From positions 210,096-274,095 of the forward strand of contig JAEUOR010000010.1 of the NCBI GenBank assembly GCA_016790635.1: 64,000 nt of DNA. The letters run 5' to 3'. A program made the translations under genes and the position numbers. The notes beneath the pieces are model-generated. The model was not told the origin of the DNA, did not search any database, and saw only the letters and a program-made list of their open reading frames with translations. The stretch comes from Burkholderiales bacterium. Lineage in GTDB: Bacteria; Pseudomonadota; Gammaproteobacteria; Burkholderiales; JAEUOS01. Shown one piece after another: positions 19,616 to 29,335 of the stretch (position 1 is its first letter; every line of letters begins with the position of its first letter).

Positions 19616-21655
19616 CTACGCGGAAACCACCTGAACGCGCGCCTGAAAACTGGATTGACCCGCCGAAACTCCGCAAGCGTCAACGGCGGCATCGGGTAAG
19701 ACTGCACGTGAATCGGTCAGCGTGTTGAGTCCCGCCCAGCCGTCGCGCATCCACAGCGTGCCGGCGGGGATGCGCGTGGTGACATGGGCGCGGGCGCGCA
19801 TCTCGCCGCGTGGGTTGAAGATGCGCAGCCACTCGCCCTCGAGGATGCCGCGCTCGGCGGCGTCCTGGGTCGAAATCCACAACCGCGGCTCGGGCTCGCG
19901 CCGGGCCAGGGTCGGCAGCTCGCGACCGTGGTTGTAGAAGCCGTGGAAATGCGCCAGGGTACGACCCTGGGTCAGGGTCAGCGGGAAGGCGGGATCGGCG
20001 GCCTCGGGTGCCGCCCAGTCCGGCAGCGCCGGCAGCCCCAGGCGCGCGGCCCGCTCCGACAGGAACTCGATCTTGCGCGACGGCGTGTCGAATTCGAGCC
20101 TCGGGTTGGCGACGTGCGAGATCCTGAGTTCGCCGATGCCGCCCTGGGCGCGCAACGACGCCACGCTCGCGTGACCCGTGGCCGGGTGATCCAGCACCGC
20201 GTCGAACATGGCTTCTTCCGAGGCCCACGGAAAGAACCCGTCGAGGCCCAGGCGCGCGGCCAGTTCGCGCATGAGCCAGGTCGAGTTGCGCGCCTCGCCG
20301 GCGGGCTCGAGCGCCGGAGGCATCAGGTACAGATGCGTAAACGCCGACTTGCAGCCCAGCTCTTCCAGCCAGGCGGTGGCGGGCAGGACCACGTCGGCGT
20401 GCTCGCGCGCGGTGTCGGTGAGGAACAGGTCGTAGCTGACGACAAGCCGCGTGCGCGCCAGGCCGCTGGCGACGCGGCGGGTGTCGGCGAACGAGGACAG
20501 CATGTTGGTGCCGAGCAGCAGCAGGTTCGACAGACGCCCATCGTTGAGCGCGTCGAGGAAGAGTGACATCTGGTTGGGCAGCGCGGTCCCGGGCAGACGC
20601 TTTTCGGGGGCGATGATGCTGCCCAGCGCGCGGCCGTGCGCGCCGGCGCCGTGGCGCGGGCCGAAACCTGCACCGGGAATGCCGACGTTGCCGGTCAGGC
20701 CAGGCAGGCAGGCGATCGCGCGGCTCGCCTGCCAGCCGTTGCCGCCCTTGTGCATGGAACTGCCGCCCAGGACGATCGTCGCCGGACGGGTGCGCGCGTA
20801 GTCGCGCGCGAGCGCGACGATGGCCTCGACCGGCAGGCCGGTGATGTCGGCCGCCCAGGCGGGCGTGAAGCGGCTGACGTGCGCGGCGAGCGCGTCGAAA
20901 CCCACGGCATGGCGCGCGATGAAGGCAGCGTCGTGCAATCCTTCGGCACAAATGACGTGCATGAGCGCCAGGGCCAGGGCCGCATCGCTGCCCGGGCGCA
21001 GGATCAGCGCGCTGTCGGCCTTGGCGGTGGCCTCGGTGTGGCGCACGTCGATCGCGACGACGCGCGCGCCGCGCTCGCGTGCCATGCCGACAAAGCGCGC
21101 GGTGTTGGGCTGGCTGGCGAAATTGGCGCCCCACAGGACGATCAGGCGCGAATTCGCACCCATGTCCTCCTTGGTGTGGACTTCCAGCATGCCGGTCAGT
21201 GCCAGTCCGAACGCGCCCAGGCCCCAGCAGATCATCGGCGGGGAGAAGAACTGGCTGCCGTGGAAATTGGCGAAGCGTGCAAAGAGCTGTGCGGACACGC
21301 GCGTGCCGTAGTTGGTCGCGAAGGTGCCATGGCCGGGCCACAGCGCGGTGGCAGCAGGCGGGACGGCGGCGATGTCGGCCGCGATGCGGTCCAGCGCGAC
21401 GTCCCACGACACCTGCTCGAAGGGCTGGTCGCGGCGCGCGCGCATGAGTGGGTGCTTGAGGCGGTTGGAGCTGTCGAAGATCTCGCGCGACGCCTGTCCG
21501 CGGATGCACAGGAAGCCCTCGCTGTCGGGATTGGCCGGGTCGCCGCGCACGGAAAGCACGCGCCCATCCTTGACCTCGGCCAGCATGCCGCACAAGGTCG
21601 GGTGGCAGTTCATCGGGCACATGGTGCGCACGGTGGTGGAGGAGGGCGTTGACAT
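19616..21655 (-). CDS. Molybdopterin-dependent oxidoreductase (MopB/DMSO reductase superfamily)
   Basis: A 679-residue enzyme that should carry a bis-MGD molybdenum cofactor and one Fe4S4 cluster. The N-terminus has MCPMNCHPTLCGM followed about 30 residues later by GFLCIRGQ, giving four cluster cysteines with spacing C-x3-C-x4-C. Further motifs are VLWGANFASQPN, SMHKGGNGWQ, and the C-terminal molydopterin dinucleotide domain (PLTLTQGRTLAHFHG to SAGQSSFQARVQVV). No signal peptide is seen, so it is probably cytoplasmic. It is convergent with the catabolic operon, and the substrate is unknown. No electron-transfer subunit is adjacent. Confidence 0.88.
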   Translation of the reverse strand: MSTPSSTTVRTMCPMNCHPTLCGMLAEVKDGRVLSVRGDPANPDSEGFLCIRGQASREIFDSSNRLKHPLMRARRDQPFEQVSWDVALDRIAADIAAVPPAATALWPGHGTFATNYGTRVSAQLFARFANFHGSQFFSPPMICWGLGAFGLALTGMLEVHTKEDMGANSRLIVLWGANFASQPNTARFVGMARERGARVVAIDVRHTEATAKADSALILRPGSDAALALALMHVICAEGLHDAAFIARHAVGFDALAAHVSRFTPAWAADITGLPVEAIVALARDYARTRPATIVLGGSSMHKGGNGWQASRAIACLPGLTGNVGIPGAGFGPRHGAGAHGRALGSIIAPEKRLPGTALPNQMSLFLDALNDGRLSNLLLLGTNMLSSFADTRRVASGLARTRLVVSYDLFLTDTAREHADVVLPATAWLEELGCKSAFTHLYLMPPALEPAGEARNSTWLMRELAARLGLDGFFPWASEEAMFDAVLDHPATGHASVASLRAQGGIGELRISHVANPRLEFDTPSRKIEFLSERAARLGLPALPDWAAPEAADPAFPLTLTQGRTLAHFHGFYNHGRELPTLARREPEPRLWISTQDAAERGILEGEWLRIFNPRGEMRARAHVTTRIPAGTLWMRDGWAGLNTLTDSRAVLPDAAVDACGVSAGQSSFQARVQVVSA

Positions 21656-21750
21656 GGGCTGAGAGGTCGTGGCAATGACGGCGTCGGAACCGGTTGCGCC
21701 AAGCGGAAGGACGCCCGGCAAGGGTCAGGTATGGGCTAGCATTCGTGCCC

Positions 21751-22386
21751 ATGAACACCGCATCCTACCGCGCGGACTGCCGCGCCTGCCCGCGCCTGGC
21801 GGCTTTTCTGGACAACGTCAAGCGCGAACATCCGACCTACTTCTGCAAGCCGGTGGCGCCGTTCGGCGCGGTTGATGCGCGCCTGGTGATCGTCGGCCTG
21901 GCGCCGGGCATGCACGGCGCCAACCGTACCGGACGGCCCTTCACCGGCGACTATGCCGGGCACCTGCTCTATGCGACGCTGGCGAAGTACGGCTTCTCGC
22001 GCGGGCGCTTCTCACCGGACCGCGACGACGACCTGACCTTGGTAGACACGCGCATCAGCAACGCGGTCAAGTGCCTGCCGCCGGACAACAAGCCTGACAC
22101 CAGCGAGATCCGTGAGTGCAACCGCTACCTGGCCGCCGACTTGGCGCAACCCGGCGCGCGGGTGATCGTCGCGCTGGGCTTGATCGCACATGGTGCGCTC
22201 CTCACTGCCCTGGGTCAACGCAAGTCCTTCGCCAGGTTCGCGCACGGCGCGGAGCACGCGCTGCCGGGCGGCGCGACGCTGATCGACAGCTACCACTGCA
22301 GCCGCTACAACACGAATACCGGACGCCTCACGGCACCGATGTTCGAGGAGATATTCGCGCGAGCTCGCGTAATCGTTGATAGGTGA
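21751..22386 (+). CDS. Uracil-DNA glycosylase family 5 (UdgB type)
   Basis: Removes uracil and related deaminated bases from DNA. The 211-residue product has the family 5 motif GLAPGMHGANRTGRPFTGD (49-67). The C-terminal motif HCSRYNTNTG (182-191) and four cysteines (C10, C13, C108, C123) placed to hold an Fe4S4 cluster are also present. The usual catalytic Asp/Asn of family 1 is absent, as expected for family 5. TAGCAT at 21737-21742 may be its -10 box, leaving a very short leader before ATG 21751. Confidence 0.93.
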   Translation: MNTASYRADCRACPRLAAFLDNVKREHPTYFCKPVAPFGAVDARLVIVGLAPGMHGANRTGRPFTGDYAGHLLYATLAKYGFSRGRFSPDRDDDLTLVDTRISNAVKCLPPDNKPDTSEIRECNRYLAADLAQPGARVIVALGLIAHGALLTALGQRKSFARFAHGAEHALPGGATLIDSYHCSRYNTNTGRLTAPMFEEIFARARVIVDR

Positions 22387-22484
22387 TCAGCCCGCCGCAC
22401 CAAATCCACGATCGGGACGACGGAGGTACGTGTGCTGAGGAATGCCGCCCGGTTTTTGACTGGGTTGCATTCCCTGATCACCTA
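22380..22484. repeat. 11-bp inverted repeat bounding about 83 bp
   Basis: TAGGTGATCAG (22380-22390) and CTGATCACCTA (22474-22484) are perfect reverse complements. The left arm contains the udgB stop codon. A shorter GAATGC/GCATTC pair is nested inside. It may be a hairpin or a small mobile-element scar. It lies at the left end of the AT-richer lipoprotein island. Confidence 0.5.
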
Positions 22485-22498
22485 GGCCGGGCGCAGCC

Positions 22499-23065
22499 CT
22501 ACTTGCCGGTCGCGCGTACAAAGTCAGGGTCGGAAAACAGGCTTCGCATCAGTTTCTGAATCGTCGCAATGTACTGATCTAGAGCGCGTGGAATCGCGAT
22601 CGCGCCCAAAAACGCGGACTCCCACTGATGCTCCGCGGAAACTAGCTTGTCGTATGTGACTTTTGTTCCCTCTGCGAGCTTGAAGCGCACTTGCAATGCC
22701 GCATCGTTGGTGTTCAATCCTGCGGCGCTCAAGTGGTTTTTGATGAGCGTGCCTGTCAATGCCTTGGGGGAGGCAGCGTCAAACTTGCCGGCGGCTCGCA
22801 GCTCCTTCATGGCGGCATCAGCAAAGTAGTCTGCATAAGATCCGTTAACCGGTGATGGAAAGTTGCTGGCCCTTGCACCGACTTCGTTTAGTTCGCTCTC
22901 CTTACCTTTGTCGAACTCGAACTTGCCGACCGAAATTGCACTTCCGAGCTTCGCGGTGACTTCGACGTTGGAAACCGAAGCGGCGTATGGCGGTGCGGGC
23001 GTAGTGCACGCAGCAAGCCAAGCGCATAGCACGCCGACACCGAGAATTTTGACGGTTCGAATCAT
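22499..23065 (-). CDS. Putative lipoprotein, function unknown
   Basis: A 188-residue protein with a lipobox (VLCAWLAAC) at its N-terminus, so it should be a lipid-anchored envelope protein. The ATG at 23065 has TAAAGGAG upstream. The mature part (KLGSAISVGKFEFDKGKESE, then YADYFADAAMKELRAAGKFD) resembles uncharacterised lipoproteins with a LapB/DUF799-like look, but I do not recognise the family with confidence. Its base composition is less GC-rich than its neighbours. It is 13 bases downstream of the next lipoprotein gene and is probably co-transcribed with it. Confidence 0.8.
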   Translation of the reverse strand: MIRTVKILGVGVLCAWLAACTTPAPPYAASVSNVEVTAKLGSAISVGKFEFDKGKESELNEVGARASNFPSPVNGSYADYFADAAMKELRAAGKFDAASPKALTGTLIKNHLSAAGLNTNDAALQVRFKLAEGTKVTYDKLVSAEHQWESAFLGAIAIPRALDQYIATIQKLMRSLFSDPDFVRATGK

Positions 23066-23078
23066 GTGGTCCGCTCCT

Positions 23079-23672
23079 TTAAAGGGCTTTTGATTTTGAG
23101 ATGTCACGCATGATTGACCAGACCAGCTGTTGGATCATCTTGGTGATTGCTTCTTCGACCGAAGGTTCCGGCGTCATGCCGGGTGGGGGAGAGGTATTCC
23201 CGATGGTGGTGTGCAAGGCGTGCTTGTATTGAAATTCCATAGGCGGAGCACCGGGAACGCTGAGTATCGCCTTGCACTCGTACCCGTCGGTGACGGTCGT
23301 ACCCACCAGCCCAAATGTAAGTCCAACCCCGAAACCTTTGGATGCGGCGTCGTCGGTCAAAGGGAAGTTGTTGATGGTGATTGTCAGGCGGCGCTGATTC
23401 GCCTGTGGTTCTTCCGAAATGCTGGAGAACAATCCCGAATCACGGATCACGGTCATCACACGATCGCGCGTGCTCGCTGTCGCACGGGCATTTGGGGACG
23501 CTTTGGTCTGAAACTCGAACAACACCTGTACTGGCGCTGGCGCTGCAGGTGAAACAACATCTGCCTTGCTGGCCGGCGGAAGGGTGCGATCGACGTACAT
23601 GGTGGGGGCGATACATCCCGACAACATGCTTGCGATCCAGAGCAGCAGGCCGAAGCGAAATACTGTTTTCAT
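23079..23672 (-). CDS. Putative lipoprotein, function unknown
   Basis: A 197-residue protein with a clear lipobox (LSGC) after a hydrophobic signal. It contains DSGLFSSISEEPQANQRRLT and a glycine-rich segment GFGVGLTFGLVGTTVTDGYE, and it ends in helices with many Met and Ile. No enzyme motif is visible. AAAGGGGGC precedes the ATG. Together with the downstream lipoprotein it forms a two-gene unit of atypical composition, perhaps horizontally acquired. The partner might act in the same envelope complex. Confidence 0.8.
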   Translation of the reverse strand: MKTVFRFGLLLWIASMLSGCIAPTMYVDRTLPPASKADVVSPAAPAPVQVLFEFQTKASPNARATASTRDRVMTVIRDSGLFSSISEEPQANQRRLTITINNFPLTDDAASKGFGVGLTFGLVGTTVTDGYECKAILSVPGAPPMEFQYKHALHTTIGNTSPPPGMTPEPSVEEAITKMIQQLVWSIMRDISKSKAL

Positions 23673-24078
23673 GCAAAGCCCCCTTTAACGGATTCGGTAA
23701 GTTTGATTCCGGATGCCCGGCACACACGCTCAAATCAGTCTACCCCAACTGGACGCCTGCTAGGTGGCCGGAATACATCCTCCGGCACGCAATCGCCCCG
23801 ATTCAAGTTAGCAGGCATCCGAGGTTGGTGCCCGAGAAGGCTTTGCCGGAAAGCGATCGGGAATGTGCGACGAATCGGCACCTTTTCCTGATCGAATCAT
23901 CGCCCTCGAGCAGCCGTTGTGTGCCTGTACTGCGCATGTGCGGATGCATGCGCGCCTTGCATGAGATGCGCGCGCCGATTGCACCTGCCCTCCCAAGGGT
24001 AGGCACAGCACTCGCACAACGTGGCGCTGGTGTGTGTTGCCTTTTCCGGTTAAAGCGGCATGCATCTTTCTGCGTCGC
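23673..24078. other. 406-bp stretch with no convincing gene
   Basis: Composition is lower in GC than the flanks, and no open frame has a good start or a recognisable product on either strand. It should contain the promoter of the lipoprotein pair near its left end. Nothing else was identified. Confidence 0.5.
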
Positions 24079-25137
24079 CTAGCGTGGCAGTGGCGACTCT
24101 TCGGCGATTCGCCGGCGCAGCAGCCGCAGCGCGGCCAACTGCCCGGCATCGGCGTTGACGTCCACGCGCGGCGCGTTGCGGTCCAGGTCGATCCACTTCT
24201 GCTGGTTCTCGAAGACTTCCCAGTCCTGGCGGAACGCGGTGTCAATCTGCTGGAACAGCATCTCGGTGACCTCGGGCTTGTCGAGCAGGAAGTTGTGCGC
24301 CTGCGCCCAGAAGTAGTGACAGGTGCTCGCGGTTTCCGGAGTGATCGCGTTCATGTTGCGCATTTCGATGCCGCCCGGCAATTGACCCTCGGCGGCGAAG
24401 GCCGCTGTCTTGCGCTCCGGTGCGCCGCGACCGGTGTCGGTGGCGCCCACATCCAGGCGCACGAAGCAGGGCGGGTCGAAGCGGATGAACTGCCAGCGGT
24501 CGACATTGCCCGTGAATCCGCCGGCCTTGACGTAGGTCGGCGGCGGCGGGGTGTCGATCATCCAGCGCACCACGGTGACTTCTTCCTCGCTGCGCAGGGC
24601 ACGCACCCGCGCGGCCTCGGCGGTGGCGCTGTTGCCGATGGTCGACTGGTGGACGAAGGAGAGATGCGTCAGGTCGAGCAGGTTCTCGATCACGAGTTCG
24701 TAACTGCCCTTGACGTGGTAGACCGCGCCCTTGGCGCGCCACAGCGGGTCATCGAGCCAGTGGAAGTCCGTGATCCTGGCCGGGTCGGCCAGCGCCGGGT
24801 CACCCATCCACACCCACACCCAGTGGTTGCGCTCGACTACGGGATAGCTCTTGACCCGCGCGCCAGGCGGGATCTCGGCCTGGCCGGGGATGCGCACGCA
24901 GCGGCCGCTGCCGTCGTAGGTGAAGCCGTGGTAGTGGCACTGGATGTCGTCGCCGACGATGCGCCCCTGGTGCAACGGGTAATGGCGATGGCAGCAGCGA
25001 TCCTCGAGGGCCACGATGGAGCCGTCGCCGCGCCGGTACATGACCACCGGCTCGCCCAGCAGGATGCGGCCGAACGGCTTCGCGGCGCTGACCTCGTGAT
25101 CCCAAGCTGCGACATACCAGGCATTGCGCATGAACAT
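24079..25137 (-). CDS. Rieske non-heme iron oxygenase (VanA-like aromatic ring/O-demethylating type)
   Basis: The catalytic oxygenase component of an aromatic O-demethylase or related hydroxylase. The 352-residue product has the Rieske Fe2S2 ligands C48/H50 (CCHRHYPL) and C67/H70 (QCHYHGF), then the mononuclear iron region ENLLDLTHLSFVH. Length and the opening MFMRNAWYVAAW match vanillate O-demethylase oxygenases. A reductase (VanB) gene is not adjacent, so electrons must come from elsewhere. GAGGA precedes the start. Divergent from uvrC. Confidence 0.9.
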   Translation of the reverse strand: MFMRNAWYVAAWDHEVSAAKPFGRILLGEPVVMYRRGDGSIVALEDRCCHRHYPLHQGRIVGDDIQCHYHGFTYDGSGRCVRIPGQAEIPPGARVKSYPVVERNHWVWVWMGDPALADPARITDFHWLDDPLWRAKGAVYHVKGSYELVIENLLDLTHLSFVHQSTIGNSATAEAARVRALRSEEEVTVVRWMIDTPPPPTYVKAGGFTGNVDRWQFIRFDPPCFVRLDVGATDTGRGAPERKTAAFAAEGQLPGGIEMRNMNAITPETASTCHYFWAQAHNFLLDKPEVTEMLFQQIDTAFRQDWEVFENQQKWIDLDRNAPRVDVNADAGQLAALRLLRRRIAEESPLPR

Positions 25138-25194
25138 GATGGGAGTCCTCGTCGCGGTGCTTGATCGCGGGTGTTCCGGATTGTAGGGCGCGGC

Positions 25195-25200
25195 TAGAAT
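25195..25200 (+). promoter_or_regulatory. Probable -10 element of uvrC
   Basis: TAGAAT lies 8 bases before the uvrC ATG. The -35 region 17 bases upstream (TGTTCC) is weak. If used, the transcript would be almost leaderless. Confidence 0.45.
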
Positions 25201-25207
25201 TTCGCGC

Positions 25208-27070
25208 ATGACAAGCGCACCAGCCGCGCCCGACAACAGCGAGCCGGCGCCGGCCTTCGACAGCAGCGCCTTCCTGCGCACCTGCCCTGGCCTGCCCGGG
25301 GTGTACAGGCACATCGACGCCCAGGGCAGCGTGCTCTATGTCGGCAAGGCGCGCGACCTGAAAAAGCGTGTCACCTCGTACTTCCAGAAGAACCACTCCA
25401 GCCCGCGTATTGCGCACATGGTCGAGAAGATCGCGCGCGTCGAGGTGACAGTCACGCGCTCGGAAGGCGAGGCGCTGCTCCTGGAGAACAACCTCATCAA
25501 GGAGCTGGCGCCGCGCTACAACATCCTGTTTCGCGACGACAAGAGCTACCCCTATCTGATGGTGACCGGGCACGCGTATCCGCAGATCCGCTTTTATCGC
25601 GGCAGCCTGGACAAGAAGCACCAGTACTTCGGGCCGTTTCCCAACGCCTGGGCGGTGCGCGAGTCGATACAGATCCTGCAAAAGGTGTTTCGCCTGCGCA
25701 CCTGCGACGATACTGTCTTTGCCAACCGTTCGCGGCCCTGCCTGCTGCATCAGATCCTGCGCTGCAGCGCGCCCTGTGTGGGGCTGGTCAGCGCAGACGA
25801 CTACGCACGCGACGTGCGCGACGCGGCGCGCTTTCTGTCCGGCCGCCCGCAGGAGGTGCTCGATGAACTGCAGGCGGAGATGCTCAAGAAGGCCGAGGCG
25901 CTGGCCTTCGAGGAGGCCGCGGCGATCCGCGACCGCATCGGCGCGCTGTCGCGGGTGCTGCAGGCGCAGGGCGCCGAAGCGGCCGGCGAGTCCGATGTCG
26001 ATGTCATCGCCTGTGCGGTGCGCCAGGGGCACGCCTGCGTCAGCCTGGCGATGGTGCGCGGCGGGCGCCACCTGGGCGACAAGCAGTTCTTCCCGCAGCA
26101 CGTCGAGGATGCGAGCGCTGCCGACGTGCTCTCGGCCTTCATGGTGCAGCACTACCCGGGGCGCTTCATCCCGCCGGCGATCGTGATCAACCAGGACTTT
26201 CCCGAGGTCGATGAACTGGCCGAGGCGCTCTCCGGCGACGCGGGGCGGCGCGTCGCGGTGATCCGTTTTCCGCAGGAGCAGCGCCGCCTGTGGCTGACCA
26301 TGGCCGAGAAGAACGCCGGCATCGCGCTGGATCGCCTGCTGTCCGAGCGTGGCACCGCGCAGGCGCGTACCCGCCGCCTGGCCGAGGTGCTCGCGCTCGA
26401 GGAGCCCGCCGCCGGGTTCGAGACGCTGCGCATCGAGTGCTTCGACATCAGCCACACCATGGGCGAGGCGACCCAGGCTTCCTGCGTGGTCTACCACCAT
26501 CACAAGATGCAGTCCGGCGACTACCGGCGTTTCAACATCACGGGCATCACACCCGGCGACGACTACGCGGCCATGCGGCAGGTATTGACGCGGCGCTACG
26601 AGAAGGTCGCCGCGGGTGACGGCGTCAAGCCGGACCTGGTGCTGATCGACGGCGGGCGTGGCCAGGTCGAGATCGCGCGCCAGGTGCTGGCCGAGGTCGG
26701 GATGACCGAACCATTGATCGTTGGCGTCGCCAAGGGCGAGGAGCGCAAGCCCGGCCTGGAGACCCTGGTCTTCACCGACGGCCGACCCGAGGCGCACTTG
26801 ACCCCGGACAACCCGGCGCTGCACCTGATCCAGACCGTGCGTGACGAGGCGCACCGCTTCGCCATCACCGGTCAGCGCGCCAAGCGCGACAAGGCGCGTG
26901 TCACTTCCACCCTGGAAGAGATCGAAGGCGTCGGACCGAAGCGGCGCCAGCGCCTGCTGGCGCGCTTCGGCGGCCTACAGGGCGTGCGCCGCGCGAGCGT
27001 CGAGGATCTGGCGACCGTGGATGGCGTGAGCCACGAACTGGCCGAGCGGATTTACGCGCAGCTGCGCTGA
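25208..27070 (+). CDS. uvrC: Excinuclease ABC subunit C
   Basis: Makes the dual incisions in nucleotide excision repair with UvrAB. The 620-residue product has the GIY-YIG nuclease domain ([20 protein letters not shown], from about 28). A UVR UvrB-binding motif ([20 protein letters not shown], about 220) follows, then an RNase H-like C-terminal nuclease ([10 protein letters not shown] and [10 protein letters not shown]). Terminal helix-hairpin-helix motifs ([13 protein letters not shown]) end the protein. All expected domains are present and the length is normal. Confidence 0.97.
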   Translation: MTSAPAAPDNSEPAPAFDSSAFLRTCPGLPGVYRHIDAQGSVLYVGKARDLKKRVTSYFQKNHSSPRIAHMVEKIARVEVTVTRSEGEALLLENNLIKELAPRYNILFRDDKSYPYLMVTGHAYPQIRFYRGSLDKKHQYFGPFPNAWAVRESIQILQKVFRLRTCDDTVFANRSRPCLLHQILRCSAPCVGLVSADDYARDVRDAARFLSGRPQEVLDELQAEMLKKAEALAFEEAAAIRDRIGALSRVLQAQGAEAAGESDVDVIACAVRQGHACVSLAMVRGGRHLGDKQFFPQHVEDASAADVLSAFMVQHYPGRFIPPAIVINQDFPEVDELAEALSGDAGRRVAVIRFPQEQRRLWLTMAEKNAGIALDRLLSERGTAQARTRRLAEVLALEEPAAGFETLRIECFDISHTMGEATQASCVVYHHHKMQSGDYRRFNITGITPGDDYAAMRQVLTRRYEKVAAGDGVKPDLVLIDGGRGQVEIARQVLAEVGMTEPLIVGVAKGEERKPGLETLVFTDGRPEAHLTPDNPALHLIQTVRDEAHRFAITGQRAKRDKARVTSTLEEIEGVGPKRRQRLLARFGGLQGVRRASVEDLATVDGVSHELAERIYAQLR

Positions 27071-27092
27071 GGCGTGCGCCCGCGAAGGCCGG

Positions 27093-27440
27093 CTACTTCG
27101 CCGCCTGCACCATGATTTCGACATTGAGCCCCGGCGCGGCGAGCTTGGCCTCGACCGTGGCCCGCGCCGGCGTGTTGCCCGGCGACACCCACGCGTCCCA
27201 CACTTCGTTCATCTGGCTCCAGGTGGCGATATCGGTCAACCAGATGTTGGCCGACAGGAGCTTGGACTTGTCGGTGCCGGCTTCGGCCAGGAACTTGTCG
27301 ATCTTGGCCAGGATCTGACGGGTCTGGCCCTTGACGTCCAGCGTGCGGTCGTCGGCGGTCAGCCCTGCGAGGTAGACGGTGTTGCCGTGGACCACGGCCG
27401 AACTCATGCGCGGGCCGGCATTGATGCGTTGAATCGACAT
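27093..27440 (-). CDS. RidA/YjgF family deaminase
   Basis: A 115-residue enamine/imine deaminase-like protein. It has the fold's GNTVYLAGLTADD, QTRQILAKIDKFLAEAG and the conserved catalytic-type arginine in PARATVEAKLA near the C-terminus. The ATG at 27440 has GGAGA upstream; a longer upstream reading is not supported. It is convergent with uvrC. It may clear reactive enamines or serve a specific catabolic step. Confidence 0.9.
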   Translation of the reverse strand: MSIQRINAGPRMSSAVVHGNTVYLAGLTADDRTLDVKGQTRQILAKIDKFLAEAGTDKSKLLSANIWLTDIATWSQMNEVWDAWVSPGNTPARATVEAKLAAPGLNVEIMVQAAK

Positions 27441-27560
27441 GGGGGTGTCTCCGTTTGATCGTATGGGGGCGGCAATGTAGCACGCCAGTGCGACGACGGA
27501 GCCGGGTGCTGCGAGGCTCGTAGAATCAGGGCTTACACTCCATCCGGACAAGAGATTGAC

Positions 27561-28343
27561 GTGACCGATAACCAGGACCTGCTGATCGAGCGCCGCGGCG
27601 CGGCGCTGTGGCTAACCATCAATCGCGAAGAGCGGCGCAATGCGATGAGCCCGGCGGCGCTGGCCGGCATCAACGCCGGCTTCTCGCAGGCCGAGGCCGA
27701 CCCGACCATCCGTGCCATCGTCATCACCGGCGTCGGCAGCAAGGCCTTTTGCGCCGGCGCCGACCTGGCCAAGGGTTCGGGATCGTTCCAGTATGACCCC
27801 TCGCAGCCGCACCTGGACTTCGCCGACCTCCTGCGCCGCGCCTGGGCCTTGACCATCCCGCTGATCGCGCGCGTCAACGGTCACTGCATGGCCGGCGGCA
27901 TGGGCCTTTTCTCGATGTGCGACATGGGCGTGGCTGCTGATCACGCCACCTTCGGCCTGCCTGAGGTCAAGGTCGGTGTGTTCCCGGCGCAGGTGCTCGC
28001 GGTCATGCAGCACCTGATCGGGCCAAGGCACTTGGCCGAGATGTGCCTGACCGGCGAGCCGATCACAGCCGGGCGGGCAGCCGACATCGGGCTGGTCAAC
28101 TACGTCGTTCCGGCCGCCGAACTCGATGCGAAGACCGACTGGCTGGTGGCGCGCCTGGTCGACAAGTCGCCGACCGCGATCCGCCGCGGCAAGGCGATGA
28201 TGAAGGCTGCCGCCGACATGACCTTCGAGCAGGCCATCTCCTTCCTCGAGTCCCAGATCATGATCTCCGCGCTGACCGAGGACGCGCGCGAAGGACGTGC
28301 CGCCTTCGCTGAAAAGCGCAAGCCCAACTGGACGGGCAAGTAA
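27561..28343 (+). CDS. Enoyl-CoA hydratase/isomerase family protein
   Basis: A crotonase-fold enzyme of 260 residues starting with GTG after AGAGA. Oxyanion-hole segments are SKAFCAGADLA and HCMAGGMGLFS, and FGLPEVKVGVFP carries the usual acidic residue. It is followed after 11 bases by a Bug receptor gene, so uptake and catabolism of one compound may be linked. A TAGAAT box lies at 27521-27526. Confidence 0.9.
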   Translation: MTDNQDLLIERRGAALWLTINREERRNAMSPAALAGINAGFSQAEADPTIRAIVITGVGSKAFCAGADLAKGSGSFQYDPSQPHLDFADLLRRAWALTIPLIARVNGHCMAGGMGLFSMCDMGVAADHATFGLPEVKVGVFPAQVLAVMQHLIGPRHLAEMCLTGEPITAGRAADIGLVNYVVPAAELDAKTDWLVARLVDKSPTAIRRGKAMMKAAADMTFEQAISFLESQIMISALTEDAREGRAAFAEKRKPNWTGK

Positions 28344-28354
28344 GGAAGAGTGCC

Positions 28355-29335
28355 ATGACCATCGCTTCTCCCGTACGTCGCCGCCTGCTTGCCGCCGGCG
28401 CTCTCGCGCCCCTGGCCGGCCTGTCCCGCGCGCAGGAAAACTGGCCGACGCGACCGATCCGCATCATCGTCGGATTCGCGCCCGGCAGCGGCAACGACAT
28501 CATCGCGCGCCTGCTGGCGCCCAAGTTCGCCGATGCGCTTGGCCAGCCGGTCACCGTCGAGAATCGCGCCGGGGCCGGCGGGGTGATCGGCACCGAGGCG
28601 GTGGTCAAGGCGGCGGCGGACGGCACGGTTTTCGGCCTGGGTACCAGTTCGCAGCTGGTCATGAACCCCGCGCTGTACCGCAATTTGCCGTACGACGTCG
28701 AGCGCGACCTCGTGACCATCGGCCTGATCTCCTCGACTCCGCTGCTCCTGGTGTCGAAAAAGGGCGCGTGGAGCGACATGGCCGCGCTGCTCGCCGCGGC
28801 GCGCGCCAACCCCGGGCGCGTCACCTACGGTTCGGCCGGCAACGGATCGATCAGCCACATCGTGGGCGAGGCCTTCAAGCAGGCCGCTGGAGTGGATCTG
28901 CTGCACGTGCCCTACAAGGGCAACGGACCGGCCATGGCCGACCTGCTGGCCGGCAACATCGACCTGGTCTTCGACGGCTTTCCGACCGCCGGGCCGCACC
29001 ATCGCACGGGCGCGATGCGCATCCTGGCCGTGCACGGCAAGCGCCACCCGGACTATCCCGACGTGCCGACCTTCGCCGAGGCAGGCGTGCCGAACTACGA
29101 GTCCTACACCTGGAACTGCCTGGTCGCGCCGCGCGCGACGCCGCGCGCCATCGTGCAGCGCATGAATGTCGAACTCAATCGCGCGCTCAACGCGCCGGAC
29201 GTGCGCGCGCGCATCGCGTCCTTCGGCGCCGAGCATCTGGGGGGCGCCAGCATCGAGGCGGCCGAGGCCTTCAGCGCGCAGCAGCGCGCGCGCTGGATCC
29301 CGGCGGTGCGCGCGATGAACATCAAGATCGAGTGA
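28355..29335 (+). CDS. Tripartite tricarboxylate transporter receptor (Bug/TctC family)
   Basis: A 326-residue periplasmic receptor. The signal contains a twin-arginine-like VRRRLLAAGALAPLAGLSRA. The mature start WPTRPIRIIVGFAPGSGNDI is classic Bug, as are VENRAGAGGVIGTEAV and LLHVPYKGNGPAM. The stop overlaps the GTG start of the helicase gene by 4 bases, an unexpected coupling of a transport protein with a DNA helicase. It is one of four orphan Bug receptors in the window. Confidence 0.93.
   Translation: MTIASPVRRRLLAAGALAPLAGLSRAQENWPTRPIRIIVGFAPGSGNDIIARLLAPKFADALGQPVTVENRAGAGGVIGTEAVVKAAADGTVFGLGTSSQLVMNPALYRNLPYDVERDLVTIGLISSTPLLLVSKKGAWSDMAALLAAARANPGRVTYGSAGNGSISHIVGEAFKQAAGVDLLHVPYKGNGPAMADLLAGNIDLVFDGFPTAGPHHRTGAMRILAVHGKRHPDYPDVPTFAEAGVPNYESYTWNCLVAPRATPRAIVQRMNVELNRALNAPDVRARIASFGAEHLGGASIEAAEAFSAQQRARWIPAVRAMNIKIE

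Noticed and set aside
22002..22296. Minus-strand frames within udgB
   Set aside because: udgB has complete family motifs on the plus strand; the reverse frames lack any.
28297..29331. Upstream extension of the DinG-type helicase frame
   Set aside because: It overlaps the Bug receptor in another frame and lacks helicase similarity; the GTG at 29332 gives the normal N-terminus.
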